Shown here piece by piece: positions 54,258 through 63,479 of a stretch of 64,000 bases of DNA. How positions within the stretch are numbered: position 1 is the first letter of the stretch; every line of letters begins with the position of its first letter. The position numbers and the translations under genes were made by a program. The notes under the pieces are model-generated. The model saw only the letters and a program-made list of their open reading frames with translations, did not search any database and had not been told where the DNA came from. This stretch comes from Lentzea xinjiangensis (GTDB taxonomy: Bacteria > Actinomycetota > Actinomycetes > Mycobacteriales > Pseudonocardiaceae), in NCBI RefSeq assembly GCF_900110955.1, contig NZ_FOFR01000023.1, positions 62,001 through 126,000 of the forward strand, in the 5' to 3' direction.

Positions 54258-55616
54258 GTGTACGAAGAACTGGTCGACGCCTCGACGTTGTCGGCCCTCG
54301 ACGACCGGGCCTACGCGGAGCGGATGAACGCGTTCCAGAGCGCACTCGATGGCGCCGCCGGCTCGGACGAGCTGGTCGGCTGGCTGTGCGGGCTGGTGGC
54401 GGGACATCGTGACTGGAACGTGCGCCGCATCGCGGTGCAGACCCTGGCGGCGCGGTTCACCGGGTCGGCGCGAGCCCGCGAGACGATCAGCGAGGCCACC
54501 CACGACGACGTCGACTGGGTCGCGTTCACCGCCATCAAGGCGGCCGGTGAGCACCGCATTCCGGAGTCCGTCGAGCACATGATCAGGATTTCCGGCTGGC
54601 CCAGCAACTTCAGCAAGCACGCCTACGCTCGCAAACCGGTCGGATGCGGTGCGGCGTTCACCAAGAACGCGCTGTGGAACTACTTCGGCAGCCGTGATCC
54701 CGACGAGCTGCGGGTGCTGGAGGACCGGCACTTCGCGGACAAGCACTCGGCCGTCGCCGCAGCCCGCCGTGAGCGCGACCTGCGCGACGTCGTGCTGGTG
54801 CCCGGTGGCCCGTTCATCGCCGGTGCGAGCGTCAGCGAGGTCGGACCGTTTCAGATGGACGACTCGGACAACCCGCTGCGCGTCGTGGAGCTTCCTGCCT
54901 TCTACCTGGACCGCACTGCCGTGACGAATGCCAGGTACGCCGAGTTCCTCGCGGAAGCCAAAGGCAGCAAGGCCTTCGCACACCCTGACGAGCCGGACGA
55001 CAAGGACTACACGCCCGCGCATTGGCGTGATCCGCGGTTCAACGATCCGGCGTTCCCCGTCGTCGGCGTCGATTGGTACGACGCCTACGCGTTCGCGCGC
55101 TGGGCCGGCGGCCGGCTGCCGTCAGAGGACGAGTGGGAGAAGGCGGCCCGCGGCACGGATGCGCGCATCTACCCGTGGGGCAACGAGTGGGACAGGACGA
55201 AGGCGCAGGGCGTGCTCGCCGCGTACGAGCAGGAAGACCTCAAGGATCTCGCGGAACTGGAGGCGTTGCTGGTGCGCACAACGCACGACTGGCCGAAGCG
55301 CCCGGTCGTCGCGGCGGACGCGTTGCCGGAGGGTGCGAGCCCGTACGGGGCCTTGAACATGGCGGGCAACGTCTGGGAGATCACCAGGACCAACTTCTTC
55401 ACCAGGGCCGACATGCAGCCGTTCTTCAGAGGCCGCAAGGGATCGGAGTTCATGAACCGGCCGGAGGCCTTCCACGTCCTGCGTGGCGGCACCTGGACCT
55501 CGCCACCGGTGTGCATGACGACCTTCTACCGGGGCAAGGACCTCCTGACCGACCGGCACAACGAGGTCGGCTTTCGTTGTGCGTACGACGCGACCGAAGC
55601 CGAGGTGCGCGCATGA
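54258..55616 (+). CDS. formylglycine-generating-enzyme (SUMF1/FGE) family protein with N-terminal HEAT-like domain
   Basis: A 452-residue protein. Residues 1-150 are helical with HEAT-like repeats (DWNVRRIAVQTLAARF, DDVDWVAFTAIKAAGEH). The C-terminal FGE-sulfatase domain (about 170-445) has VPGGPFIAGA, YLDRTAVTNARYAEFL, PVVGVDWYDAYAFARWAGGRLPSEDEWEKAARG, GNVWE and VLRGGTW...GFRCAYD. In true FGE the segment after RGGSW has two copper-binding cysteines; here it reads TSPPVCMTTFYRG with one Cys, so it is not a canonical sulfatase activator. It may use another metal to oxidise a peptide or amino acid. GTG 54258 has GGGGGAG just upstream. Its stop overlaps the next ATG. Confidence 0.87.
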   Translation: MYEELVDASTLSALDDRAYAERMNAFQSALDGAAGSDELVGWLCGLVAGHRDWNVRRIAVQTLAARFTGSARARETISEATHDDVDWVAFTAIKAAGEHRIPESVEHMIRISGWPSNFSKHAYARKPVGCGAAFTKNALWNYFGSRDPDELRVLEDRHFADKHSAVAAARRERDLRDVVLVPGGPFIAGASVSEVGPFQMDDSDNPLRVVELPAFYLDRTAVTNARYAEFLAEAKGSKAFAHPDEPDDKDYTPAHWRDPRFNDPAFPVVGVDWYDAYAFARWAGGRLPSEDEWEKAARGTDARIYPWGNEWDRTKAQGVLAAYEQEDLKDLAELEALLVRTTHDWPKRPVVAADALPEGASPYGALNMAGNVWEITRTNFFTRADMQPFFRGRKGSEFMNRPEAFHVLRGGTWTSPPVCMTTFYRGKDLLTDRHNEVGFRCAYDATEAEVRA

Positions 55617-56128
55617 CGGCTGCGCCGCAGGACATCAAGGCCCGCCGGGTCAGGTTCCGGCGCCGCGACGGCAGGATCGGCCCGTTCACCGGCGCTCAGT
55701 TCGACGTCGAGGAGTTCCTCGCACGGCCGCTGGTGGGCCGGATCGCGCTGACCGGCCCGGTGATCCGCCCGTTCTGGTACATCTGGGAAGACGAGTCGTT
55801 CTGGAAGCTCACCGGCGCGTGGTCGATCCTCGAACAACGGCTGGCTCAGAACCCGGAGTTCGAGCTGGTGATCGACACGTGCGACCTGGACACGGGGGAG
55901 ACGCGACAGGTGATCGCACACGGGAAGGCCAGCGTGGTGCCGTTCGACGTGCCCCGCGGCCGCCGCATCCTGACCAGGTACGCGGGCCCGCACGAGGACG
56001 ACTGGGACGCGAGGTTCCAGCTCCGACCCGACCCGTCCGCGTTCGGCACGAAGCTCTGCAAGATGACACCGGACGACATCTGGACCGTCGACCTCACCTA
56101 CCGACCCGCCTGGCCCGACCGTGCCTGA
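55613..56128 (+). CDS. PPOX-family flavoprotein (pyridoxamine-5'-phosphate-oxidase fold)
   Basis: A 171-residue split-barrel protein of the pyridoxamine phosphate oxidase-like family, with ARPLVGRIALTGPVIRPFWYIWEDESFWKLTG and LVIDTCDLDTGETRQVIAHGKASVVPFD. Members bind FMN or F420 and oxidise or reduce small molecules. It starts inside the FGE-family stop (ATGA) and overlaps the LysE gene by eight bases, so the three are one coupled operon. It may supply the redox step acting on the same substrate. Confidence 0.82.
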   Translation: MTAAPQDIKARRVRFRRRDGRIGPFTGAQFDVEEFLARPLVGRIALTGPVIRPFWYIWEDESFWKLTGAWSILEQRLAQNPEFELVIDTCDLDTGETRQVIAHGKASVVPFDVPRGRRILTRYAGPHEDDWDARFQLRPDPSAFGTKLCKMTPDDIWTVDLTYRPAWPDRA

Positions 56129-56744
56129 CTCGACCACAGTCCTGCTGTTCGTCGCGGCCACCGCGGCGCTCTTCGCGATTCCCGGCCCGTCAGTCATGTA
56201 CATCATCACCAGAAGCGTCTCGCAGGGACGTGCCGCGGGCCTGGTGTCGGTGCTGGGCATGCACACGGGCACGATCCCGTACGTCCTGGCGAGCGCTTTC
56301 GGGCTGTCGGCGCTGCTGACGGCGTCGTCGACAGCCTTCACGGTGATCCAGTACCTCGGCGCCGGCTACCTGATCTGGCTCGGTGTCGGCAAACTGCGGT
56401 CACTGCGCGCCGGAGCGGAGCTGGAGCTCGAGAAGGTGCCGCTGCGACGGGTGTACGGGCAGGCCGTGGTCGTCAGCGTGCTCAACCCGAAGACGCTGAT
56501 CTTCTTCACGGCGTTCCTGCCGCAGTTCGTCGACCCGGCCCGTGGCGCCGTGCTGTTCCAGGTCTTGTTCTTCTGCGCCGGGTTCCTGGTGCTCGGCGTG
56601 CTGAGCGACGGCACGTACGCGCTCCTCGCCAGCGCGTTGTCCGCCAAGCTGCGCCGACCGGCCAACCGGCGCAAGCTCGACACCTCGAGCGGAATCGTCT
56701 ACCTGGTGCTGGGCGCGCTCGCAGCCGCCGTGCCGCACTCCTGA
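56121..56744 (+). CDS. LysE-family exporter
   Basis: A 207-residue membrane protein of the LysE/RhtB exporter family, which moves amino acids or similar small molecules out of the cell. It has about six hydrophobic segments, and IPGPSVMYIITRSVSQGRAAGLVSVLGMHTG and VVSVLNPKTLIFFTAFLPQFV are diagnostic. GTG 56121 overlaps the PPOX gene. It is the probable exporter of the small product of this operon. Confidence 0.9.
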   Translation: MPDSTTVLLFVAATAALFAIPGPSVMYIITRSVSQGRAAGLVSVLGMHTGTIPYVLASAFGLSALLTASSTAFTVIQYLGAGYLIWLGVGKLRSLRAGAELELEKVPLRRVYGQAVVVSVLNPKTLIFFTAFLPQFVDPARGAVLFQVLFFCAGFLVLGVLSDGTYALLASALSAKLRRPANRRKLDTSSGIVYLVLGALAAAVPHS

Positions 56745-56792
56745 GACCGCGTTCGTGAAGTAGCAGGTCGGCGACCTCGGGTGCTTCGCGCG

Positions 56793-57587
56793 CTACCCGA
56801 GCCCGGCGAAGAGGTCGGTCTCCGGGACAGGCGATCCCGTGGTGTCCCGGGCGCGGACGAAGTCCTCGACGCCGAGCGCCTCGGCGAACTCGGCTGGTGG
56901 CAGCCTGCCCGCGATCGACGAGTTGAGCTGCGAGGCGTGGCAGAGCAGCGCGGCGCGCTTGCGGTCGACGACCGCGCGGGTGTCGATGGTCGTGGTGATG
57001 CGCCGGTCGACGTCATCGAGTCCGGTGGGCATGTCCCGGTGGAGTCCGACCGAGGCGGCCACCCGGACCAGCCGTTCCCAGTACGCCCGGCCGTGGGCCT
57101 TGAAGTAGAGCTTGGCCGCCACCCCGGTCAGGTCGAACGCCGCCGAGGCCACCCGTGCGGCGTGCTGGTGGTCGCGGTGCTGCGCCGTGTTCTCGGCGTC
57201 GTAGGTCACCACGACCTGCGGCTCGTAGTGCTCGACCAGCCTCGCCACCCGCTCGGCAGCCGCGGACACCGGCACATCCACGAAGGCACCGCGCGGCTTC
57301 TCCCAGGCAGCGATGCCCGAGTCGTGATACCCGAGCAGTTCGACGTCGGTCACACCGAGCACGCGGCACGCCGCTTGCAGCTCACCGAGCCGGTGCGCTG
57401 CGACCTGTGCGGGGTCGTGTGTGGGCGTGAAAGGTTCGGCGCCGTCCGGTGCGTCGCCGAGCTCACCGTTCGTGCAGGTCACGAGCACGATGCGGGTGCC
57501 GAGCGAGGCGTAGTGGGCGAGGATGCCGCCGGTGGAGGTCGACTCGTCGTCGGGATGTGCGTGCACCGCGAGCAGTGTCCGGGTCAT
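56793..57587 (-). CDS. PIG-L family deacetylase (mycothiol-conjugate amidase-like)
   Basis: A 264-residue zinc deacetylase of the LmbE/PIG-L family, with AHPDDE near the N-terminus and HRDHQ as the second zinc site. Actinomycete relatives include MshB and Mca of mycothiol metabolism; the exact member cannot be told by eye. It is cytosolic and on the opposite strand to the LysE operon. Confidence 0.87.
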   Translation of the reverse strand: MTRTLLAVHAHPDDESTSTGGILAHYASLGTRIVLVTCTNGELGDAPDGAEPFTPTHDPAQVAAHRLGELQAACRVLGVTDVELLGYHDSGIAAWEKPRGAFVDVPVSAAAERVARLVEHYEPQVVVTYDAENTAQHRDHQHAARVASAAFDLTGVAAKLYFKAHGRAYWERLVRVAASVGLHRDMPTGLDDVDRRITTTIDTRAVVDRKRAALLCHASQLNSSIAGRLPPAEFAEALGVEDFVRARDTTGSPVPETDLFAGLG

Positions 57588-57658
57588 GGTGTCCAGTACA
57601 GAGGATTGACGGCCTCAACGTGCGCGGTGTTGACCGGTGTCCGCATGCCCCGCGTACA

Positions 57659-57689
57659 GGGTGGCCCTCTCCTGCTGGGAGGGCCACCC
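57659..57689 (-). terminator. 11-bp stem terminator
   Basis: GGGTGGCCCTC pairs with GAGGGCCACCC across a 9-base loop, about 80 bases after the protease stop on the minus strand. Confidence 0.8.
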
Positions 57690-57766
57690 TTCACTACCGC
57701 GGGCGCCCAGTGGGAGCAGCACATCCCCCAACTGGCCACCGGGCACCCCGTCTTGGCGGCACGCCG

Positions 57767-59416
57767 CTAGCTCGTGAGGTGCTCCGCACCGCGAGTCACG
57801 GCGGCGAACGCGTCGACGACGCCGTGGCCGTAGAACCCGTTGAAGTCCAGGTCGCCTTCACAGGTGGCGTTGTACTCCGCCGGAAGGCCGAGGTGCTCGT
57901 AGGACACCGTCCGCGGCGTCGGGCACGGGACCTTGTCCGCAGTGCCCCTCAGCACCTTCTCCACCTTGTCCGGCGGCATCGTGAGCGTGCCGGGGCGCGT
58001 CGGATCCGGCTTGCCGTACTGGCTGATCGTCAGCGCCGCGGTGGCGGAGACGTGCGGCGCCGCCATCGAGGTGCCGTCGATGAAGGCGTAGAACGCACAG
58101 GTGCCGTCCTTGCAGTGCTTGACGAGGTGACCCTCGTCCCTGCCCTTCTGGGTGATGTTGTCGTTCGCGTCGATGTATCCCTTGGCCCGTGAGGCGTTGC
58201 GGGGATACGCGGACAGGACCTCGTTCTCCTGGGTCTCGTACCACGGCGTGCCGAAGTAGTCCTTGAAGAACCCGCCCGGCGCGGCGAAGTCGGTCCGCTC
58301 GACCCCGTAGTCGGAGCGGTCGGCCTTCGCCTGCGACGGACCGAGCGCCGTGACACCCAGCACGTGCTCTCCCTCGGCCGGCATCTTGAGGCAGGTCGCG
58401 TTGTCGACCGCCCGCGGACGGGTCGCGCCAGGGTAGCCCGGGCTCAGGATGTCGTGAGGACGCGGCTTGCCGAGGTCCTCGTGCTGGTTGCCCATCGAGC
58501 TCACCAGCGTGACTCCCTTGCCGTGCGCGTAGTTCAGGGCGCGCTGGAACCCGGCCATGATCGTGCGCTGCTCGATCTGCTCGTCCAGGCTGTCGTCCGG
58601 ACTCGCGGCGCAGTTGAACCGCCACGGGTCGACGAAGAACGACATGTTGATCACGTCGAGCCCGATGTCGGCGCCGTAGGTCAGCCCGTCCAGGACCGGC
58701 TGTAGGAAGAAGTAACCGCAGTCCTGCGCCACGCGGAGGTTCACGAGCGTGACGTCGGGCGCGACCCCGGCGGTGCCGAACCCGTTGAGGGGAGCGGCGA
58801 TGATGCCCGCGACGTGCGAGCCGTGGCCGTCGTCGTCGGCGTCCACCGGGTCGACGCAGCTCGGCACCTCGCAGGTGTCCCCGTCGACCGGGATGTCACG
58901 CGTGAAGTTGCGGGACAGCGCGCGGTTGAGCCGCGGCCCGAGGTCGGGATGGCTGCCGTCGATGCCCGTGTCCATCACGCCCACGTACACCCGCGGATCA
59001 CCGAGTTGCTTGTCCCTGGCCAGATCCGCGCGGACCATCCGCAGGCCCCACTGGTCCTCCTCCAACGGCTCGGGGCCACCACTCGCGATGGTCGGCGTGC
59101 CGCTCGTGCCGGCAGCGGCCTCCGGAGATTCGGTGAGGACGAAGTCGCGGGCCGCGCCGAACACCGCCTCCGACGCCGTCACCTGCTGGATGAACCCCGC
59201 CTGCGGCCCGCGCGCACTGATGCTGCCGACCGCGGTGTTCTCCTTGACCACAGTGCCACCGGCAGACCGGATCGCGGCCTTCGCCGCGTCACGGCTGGCA
59301 CCCGTCTCCACGAGCACGGTGTATCCGCTCAGCGGCTGCGCGACAGCGTTGACGCCCCCCAGCGCCAGCAGCAACGGGACGACCAGCGCTGCTGGTAGCA
59401 ACCTTCTTCTTCTCAC
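57767..59416 (-). CDS. secreted subtilisin-like (S8) serine protease
   Basis: A 549-residue exported protease. A signal peptide (MRRRRLLPAALVVPLLLALGG) and an I9-like propeptide (about 30-95) precede the peptidase. The catalytic triad is Asp149 in GVMDTGID, His198 in DDGHGSHVAG and Ser450 in GTSMAAPH. GGAGGGG precedes the GTG start at 59416. The substrate is unknown. It has six or more cysteines, suggesting disulfide stability. Confidence 0.93.
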   Translation of the reverse strand: MRRRRLLPAALVVPLLLALGGVNAVAQPLSGYTVLVETGASRDAAKAAIRSAGGTVVKENTAVGSISARGPQAGFIQQVTASEAVFGAARDFVLTESPEAAAGTSGTPTIASGGPEPLEEDQWGLRMVRADLARDKQLGDPRVYVGVMDTGIDGSHPDLGPRLNRALSRNFTRDIPVDGDTCEVPSCVDPVDADDDGHGSHVAGIIAAPLNGFGTAGVAPDVTLVNLRVAQDCGYFFLQPVLDGLTYGADIGLDVINMSFFVDPWRFNCAASPDDSLDEQIEQRTIMAGFQRALNYAHGKGVTLVSSMGNQHEDLGKPRPHDILSPGYPGATRPRAVDNATCLKMPAEGEHVLGVTALGPSQAKADRSDYGVERTDFAAPGGFFKDYFGTPWYETQENEVLSAYPRNASRAKGYIDANDNITQKGRDEGHLVKHCKDGTCAFYAFIDGTSMAAPHVSATAALTISQYGKPDPTRPGTLTMPPDKVEKVLRGTADKVPCPTPRTVSYEHLGLPAEYNATCEGDLDFNGFYGHGVVDAFAAVTRGAEHLTS

Positions 59417-59649
59417 TGGCTGTTTCCCCTCCGGTCAGCTGATCCCTTCTCTCGTTTCTATGCGTGCCAGGGTTTTTCACGGTCGATCCCGCAGCGTGAA
59501 CAATCAACGCGTGAACATCAGCGTGCCCGCGGTTCACACGGCCAGGTTTCCACTTGGGTCACCGCCGGAGGGGGCGAGGTGCTGCTCGGCCGGTTCTCGC
59601 GGGCATCGGGCACCCCTCACCACGGCGTCGCATAAGTGCCGATGCAGTA

Positions 59650-60255
59650 CTAAAGATCCAGCTTGAGCGAGCCGTGGCCGACGTTGGTGCTGTCGGCGAT
59701 GGCGCGGATCAGCCGCAGCAGGTCGTCATGGAGTTCGTCGGTCATGCGGCCCTCGGCGACGCCGCGGAGGAACACGTGGTTGACGCCCCTGATCGCGGCT
59801 CGGCCTGCGGCTCCGAACAGGTCGTCGCGATCGGCTCCGTCGAAGGGGAAGCCGGTTCCGGGGGTCCGCTGCGAGACCTCGGCCTCCGCCATGGCGACCA
59901 CGCCGGGGTTGGCCAGGGCCATGGCGCGGGTGAGTGCGGCTTCCTCCCGGTCGACGTTGTCGCGCAGGTCGTGCCACCACCTGTCCACCAGATCGATGAA
60001 CTCCAAGGTGGGATCCTCTTGGTGTAGCGCGATGATCCGCCGCTCGATGGACGCCGGCCATTCGGTGATGAAGTCGAGCTTCGACGGGAAGTAGCCCGTC
60101 ACGGTCCGCGGCGCGACTTCGGCCACCTCGGCGATGTCGGCGATGGTGGTCCGTTCGTACCCGTGTTCGGCGAACAGGCGCAGGGCTGTGTGCAGGATCA
60201 GGCGCCGTCGTCGTGCTTTGGACCGTTCCCGAAGCCCCGGACCGTCACTGGTCAC
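59650..60255 (-). CDS. TetR-family regulator
   Basis: A 201-residue regulator with a helix-turn-helix TTIADIAEVAEVAPRTVTGYFPSK (about residues 35-60). GTG 60255 is chosen because GGGAGAG lies upstream. It is divergent from an alpha/beta hydrolase, and a TTGCC-GGCAA inverted repeat lies between them. Confidence 0.88.
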   Translation of the reverse strand: MTSDGPGLRERSKARRRRLILHTALRLFAEHGYERTTIADIAEVAEVAPRTVTGYFPSKLDFITEWPASIERRIIALHQEDPTLEFIDLVDRWWHDLRDNVDREEAALTRAMALANPGVVAMAEAEVSQRTPGTGFPFDGADRDDLFGAAGRAAIRGVNHVFLRGVAEGRMTDELHDDLLRLIRAIADSTNVGHGSLKLDL

Positions 60256-60344
60256 CGTCGCACTCTCCCGCACTCCGTTGATCACCGCCTGCGCGTGCCT
60301 CAGCCTACATGCAGCCGATGCCAAAAATACCTCCTTGTGCAAAC

Positions 60345-60360
60345 TTGCCGTCCATGGCAA
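60345..60360. promoter_or_regulatory. TTGCC-N6-GGCAA inverted repeat
   Basis: A 16-bp inverted repeat (60345-60349 and 60356-60360) lies between the divergent TetR and hydrolase genes. It is a plausible operator for the TetR protein. Confidence 0.45.
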
Positions 60361-60443
60361 TGTCTGCCGGGTGATCGAAGCCGATCACCACCGAGTCCGG
60401 CGAGCAACGGCTTTCACGGACGAACGGCCCGAGAGGAACAACC

Positions 60444-61412
60444 ATGAGCGCGACCTACGCGGACGCCGCCGGCTTCCCGGTCAGCGACCCGACCCCCATC
60501 GTCAGCTACAGCCCCGTCTCGCTCGAGGTGCCGGACCGGCCCGTGCCGCTGGAGATCAAGGTTTCGGCGCCCGCGACCGGGACCGGCCTGCCGGTGATAC
60601 TGCTCTCGCACGGGCACGGCATGGCCAACTTCATCTCCTCGCTGCGCGGCTACGGCCCCGTCGCCGATTTCTGGGCCGCTCACGGGTTCGTCGTCGTCCA
60701 GCCGACACACCTGGACTCCACAGTGCTCGGGCTGCGCGACCAGGACCTGCCCGACGCGCCGCTGTTCTGGCGCGACCGCGCCGTCGACATGCACACCATC
60801 CTCGATCACCTGGAGGAGGTCCTCGCCGCGGTTCCGGGGCTGCCGGGCCGTGTCGACACCGAGAAGGTGGCCGCGGTCGGCCACTCGGCCGGTGGCCACA
60901 CGGTCTCGCTGCTGCTGGGCTCGCGGGTGGCTGACCCGAACGACCCACGGGAGAAGGACCTCTCCGATCCCAGGGTCAAGGCCGGCGTCGTGATCGGAGG
61001 ACCGGGCATCGCCGACGAGCACTTCTCGCCGTGGGCCGCGGAGCACTACCCGATGATGAAGTACATCGACTTCGGGCAGATGACCGGCGCCGCGCTCGTC
61101 ATCGCCGGCGACGAGGACCTGAACCCCAACTTCTCCTCCCGGCTCAGCTACCGCTGGGACGCCTACACCCACAGCCCCGGCGGGAACAAGACGCTGCTGA
61201 CCCTCCTGGGCGCGCAGCACCTGTTCGGCGGGATCTCCGGCTACGACGCCGCGGAGACCTCCGACGAGAACCCCGAACGGGTTGCCGCGCTGCGGGCGCT
61301 GGTGTGGGCCTACCTGCGTTCCCGGTTGTTCCCCGGTGACACGTCCTGGGACATCGCCCTGAAAGCCCTGGAAACGCGGGAGACGCCCCTGGCGAAGGTC
61401 GAAACCAAGTAG
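60444..61412 (+). CDS. alpha/beta hydrolase (chlorophyllase/PAF-AH-like)
   Basis: A 322-residue cytosolic hydrolase. VILLSHGHGMANF is the oxyanion region, GHSAGGHTVSLLLG the nucleophile elbow, VIAGDEDLNPNF the likely Asp region and GAQHLFGG the likely His. It is probably controlled by the divergent TetR. The substrate is unknown. Confidence 0.85.
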   Translation: MSATYADAAGFPVSDPTPIVSYSPVSLEVPDRPVPLEIKVSAPATGTGLPVILLSHGHGMANFISSLRGYGPVADFWAAHGFVVVQPTHLDSTVLGLRDQDLPDAPLFWRDRAVDMHTILDHLEEVLAAVPGLPGRVDTEKVAAVGHSAGGHTVSLLLGSRVADPNDPREKDLSDPRVKAGVVIGGPGIADEHFSPWAAEHYPMMKYIDFGQMTGAALVIAGDEDLNPNFSSRLSYRWDAYTHSPGGNKTLLTLLGAQHLFGGISGYDAAETSDENPERVAALRALVWAYLRSRLFPGDTSWDIALKALETRETPLAKVETK

Positions 61413-61483
61413 CCCGCGACGTGCGACTCAGGACGTCGAAGACCTGTTTCGCGCCTCGTCATGCACAAGCCGCATGGAGCGTG

Positions 61484-62380
61484 TCAGATCGCGCGGACAA
61501 GCAGCTTCTCCGCGGATCTGACGAACTCCGCGACGAGCGGGTTGGTGTCCCCGGCGCGGTGGGCGACGACGACCTGGCTCGGCTCGGCTCCGGTGACCGG
61601 AACGACGACCAGGCCGGGACGCAGGGTGAAGCGCCGGTCGTCGGCGGGAACGACAGCGATGGCGGTGCCCTCGGCGATGGCCTCGAGCTTGTCGTCGTAG
61701 GTGTCTGCCAGGACGGGCCCCAACGGGGCCGGACCACCGTCGTGCCGAGGCTCGAGCCGCCAGAAGCCGCTCCAGGCCTCGCCCATACCGGTACAGCCGA
61801 CGAGCGGTTCGGAGTGGATGTCGGTCACGTCGACCGACTCCTTGCCCGCGAAGCGGTGGGAGGCGGGAATCAACACGACCAGGGGTTCGGTGTACAGCGT
61901 CGTCACGGTGAGGTTGTCGGCCGGTATCGGCAACGGCAGGCGGATGACCAAAGCATCGATCTGCCGGTCCGGCAACGTACCTGCCTCGCGCGAACTGAGA
62001 TGACGCGTGCGGATGTGCGCCCCGGGACAACGGCTTCGCAGGTCGCGGACGGCGGGCGTGATGACGAGGTCGTCGGCGTACCCGATGGTGATCGTGCGCG
62101 CCGGCGCGGCGGCGCGCACGGTGAGCACCGCCTGCTCCGCGTCGTGTACCAGTTGCCGCGCTCGCGGGAGGAATGCGGCGCCGGCCGCGGTGAGCCGGCT
62201 GCCCTGGTTGGTGCGCTCCAGCAGGCGTACGCCGAGAGCGTTCTCCAGCCGCTGGATCTGACGGCTCAGGGAGGGCTGGGCGACCCGCAACTCCTCGGCC
62301 GCCCGAGCGAAGTTGAGCTGTTCGGCGACCACCAGAAAGTACCGGACCAGCCGTAGATCCAGGTCGGGGAGCACGTTCAC
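61484..62380 (-). CDS. LysR-family regulator
   Basis: A 298-residue LysR-type regulator. The N-terminal winged helix-turn-helix is FARAAEELRVAQPSLSRQIQRLENALGVRLLER. The substrate domain begins near ITIGYADDLVI. The GTG at 62380 is used. It is divergent from a hydrolase gene by 84 bases and probably regulates it. Confidence 0.92.
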   Translation of the reverse strand: MNVLPDLDLRLVRYFLVVAEQLNFARAAEELRVAQPSLSRQIQRLENALGVRLLERTNQGSRLTAAGAAFLPRARQLVHDAEQAVLTVRAAAPARTITIGYADDLVITPAVRDLRSRCPGAHIRTRHLSSREAGTLPDRQIDALVIRLPLPIPADNLTVTTLYTEPLVVLIPASHRFAGKESVDVTDIHSEPLVGCTGMGEAWSGFWRLEPRHDGGPAPLGPVLADTYDDKLEAIAEGTAIAVVPADDRRFTLRPGLVVVPVTGAEPSQVVVAHRAGDTNPLVAEFVRSAEKLLVRAI

Positions 62381-62464
62381 AGGCTACCCGTGATGCGGTT
62401 TCTGCATGGCGAGGTGCGGAACAGGTCTTGGACGGATGGCGCGATCCGAGGGTGTGCTGGAGAC

Positions 62465-63217
62465 ATGACCATTGCTTTCGTCAACGGCGTTCCAGCAACT
62501 CCCGCGGTGTGGACGCCCCTGATCAACGAGTTGCCCGAGGCTCTCCGGCGGAGGGTGGTCCTGCTTGGACCACCGGCCTTCGGCGCTCCTGTTCCCCCTG
62601 GCTTCAACGCCACGTTCGACGAGTACCGGGACTGGCTGGTCGACGAACTGTCGCGGTTGGACTCGCCCGTCGACCTCGTCGGCCAATCCCTCGGCGGCGG
62701 GTTCGTGCTCGAGGTGGCCATGACCCGTCCTGACCTGATCCGCAGCTGGGTCAGTGACACCGTCGGTGGTTATGAGCCGGACTACACCTGGCACGAGATC
62801 GCGAAGGTCTGGCAGACACCAGGCGACGGCGAGCGCAACGTCGAGCAGCTCTTCTCGGGAGACGCCAGTGAACGGGCGGCGCGGATGGTCGAGTGGGGCA
62901 TCCCAGAGCCCACGGCCGGTGAAGTGGCCCTCGAACAGGGCCAGGAGATGGGCAAAGCGATTCTCTCGCTGTACCGGTCCGTGCCCCAGCAGGTGCTGCT
63001 CGAGCGTGGCCGCGATCTGCCCGCGGCCGCCGCCAGGCCCGGTCTGGTTCCCATTCCCACGGAGGACTTCAGCGTGGGCAGCACCGCGCTCCGCCGCCGA
63101 GCCGCCGGACGGGCTGGCGCGCACGCGGCCGAACTCGACGGGATCGGTCACTGGTGGATGCTCGACGATCCTGCGCGAGCGGCTCGCATGTTGATCGATT
63201 TTTGGAACATCCTGTAA
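62465..63217 (+). CDS. alpha/beta hydrolase
   Basis: A 250-residue alpha/beta hydrolase. FVNGVPATPAVWTPLI is the N-terminal oxyanion region, VGQSLGGGFVLEVA the nucleophile elbow and GIGHWWMLDDP the likely catalytic His. It is a cytosolic hydrolase of unknown substrate, transcribed away from the LysR regulator. Confidence 0.83.
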   Translation: MTIAFVNGVPATPAVWTPLINELPEALRRRVVLLGPPAFGAPVPPGFNATFDEYRDWLVDELSRLDSPVDLVGQSLGGGFVLEVAMTRPDLIRSWVSDTVGGYEPDYTWHEIAKVWQTPGDGERNVEQLFSGDASERAARMVEWGIPEPTAGEVALEQGQEMGKAILSLYRSVPQQVLLERGRDLPAAAARPGLVPIPTEDFSVGSTALRRRAAGRAGAHAAELDGIGHWWMLDDPARAARMLIDFWNIL

Positions 63218-63222
63218 GACCC

Positions 63223-63431
63223 CGGGTGTCGGCGCTGACCGAGGCCGGAACCACCTCGCGCACTCCGGCGAGCGGCCACCTGATGCGGTTCCGGCCTGGG
63301 TGGAAGCACCGCTGGCCCAGCATCGCGCCGACCTGCACCGCGTGCTGGTCGAGCAGTTGCCGGCCGATGTGGTGGTGCGCACCGCGGGCCGTCGGGTCGC
63401 GCCGCCTGGCGACGCGACCCGCAAGACATGA
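63223..63431 (+). pseudogene. frameshifted remnant of an FAD-dependent monooxygenase
   Basis: Two short fragments in different frames resemble part of an FAD monooxygenase: SALTEAGTTSRTPASGHLMRF, then after about 63300 QHRADLHRVLVEQLP. The Rossmann FAD motif and the C-terminal part are absent. It is a decayed remnant directly after the hydrolase gene. Confidence 0.45.
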
Positions 63432-63479
63432 CCGTCGAGCGCGTGCGCGCTCCACGCCGACGTGGCGGATGTCGCCGTC

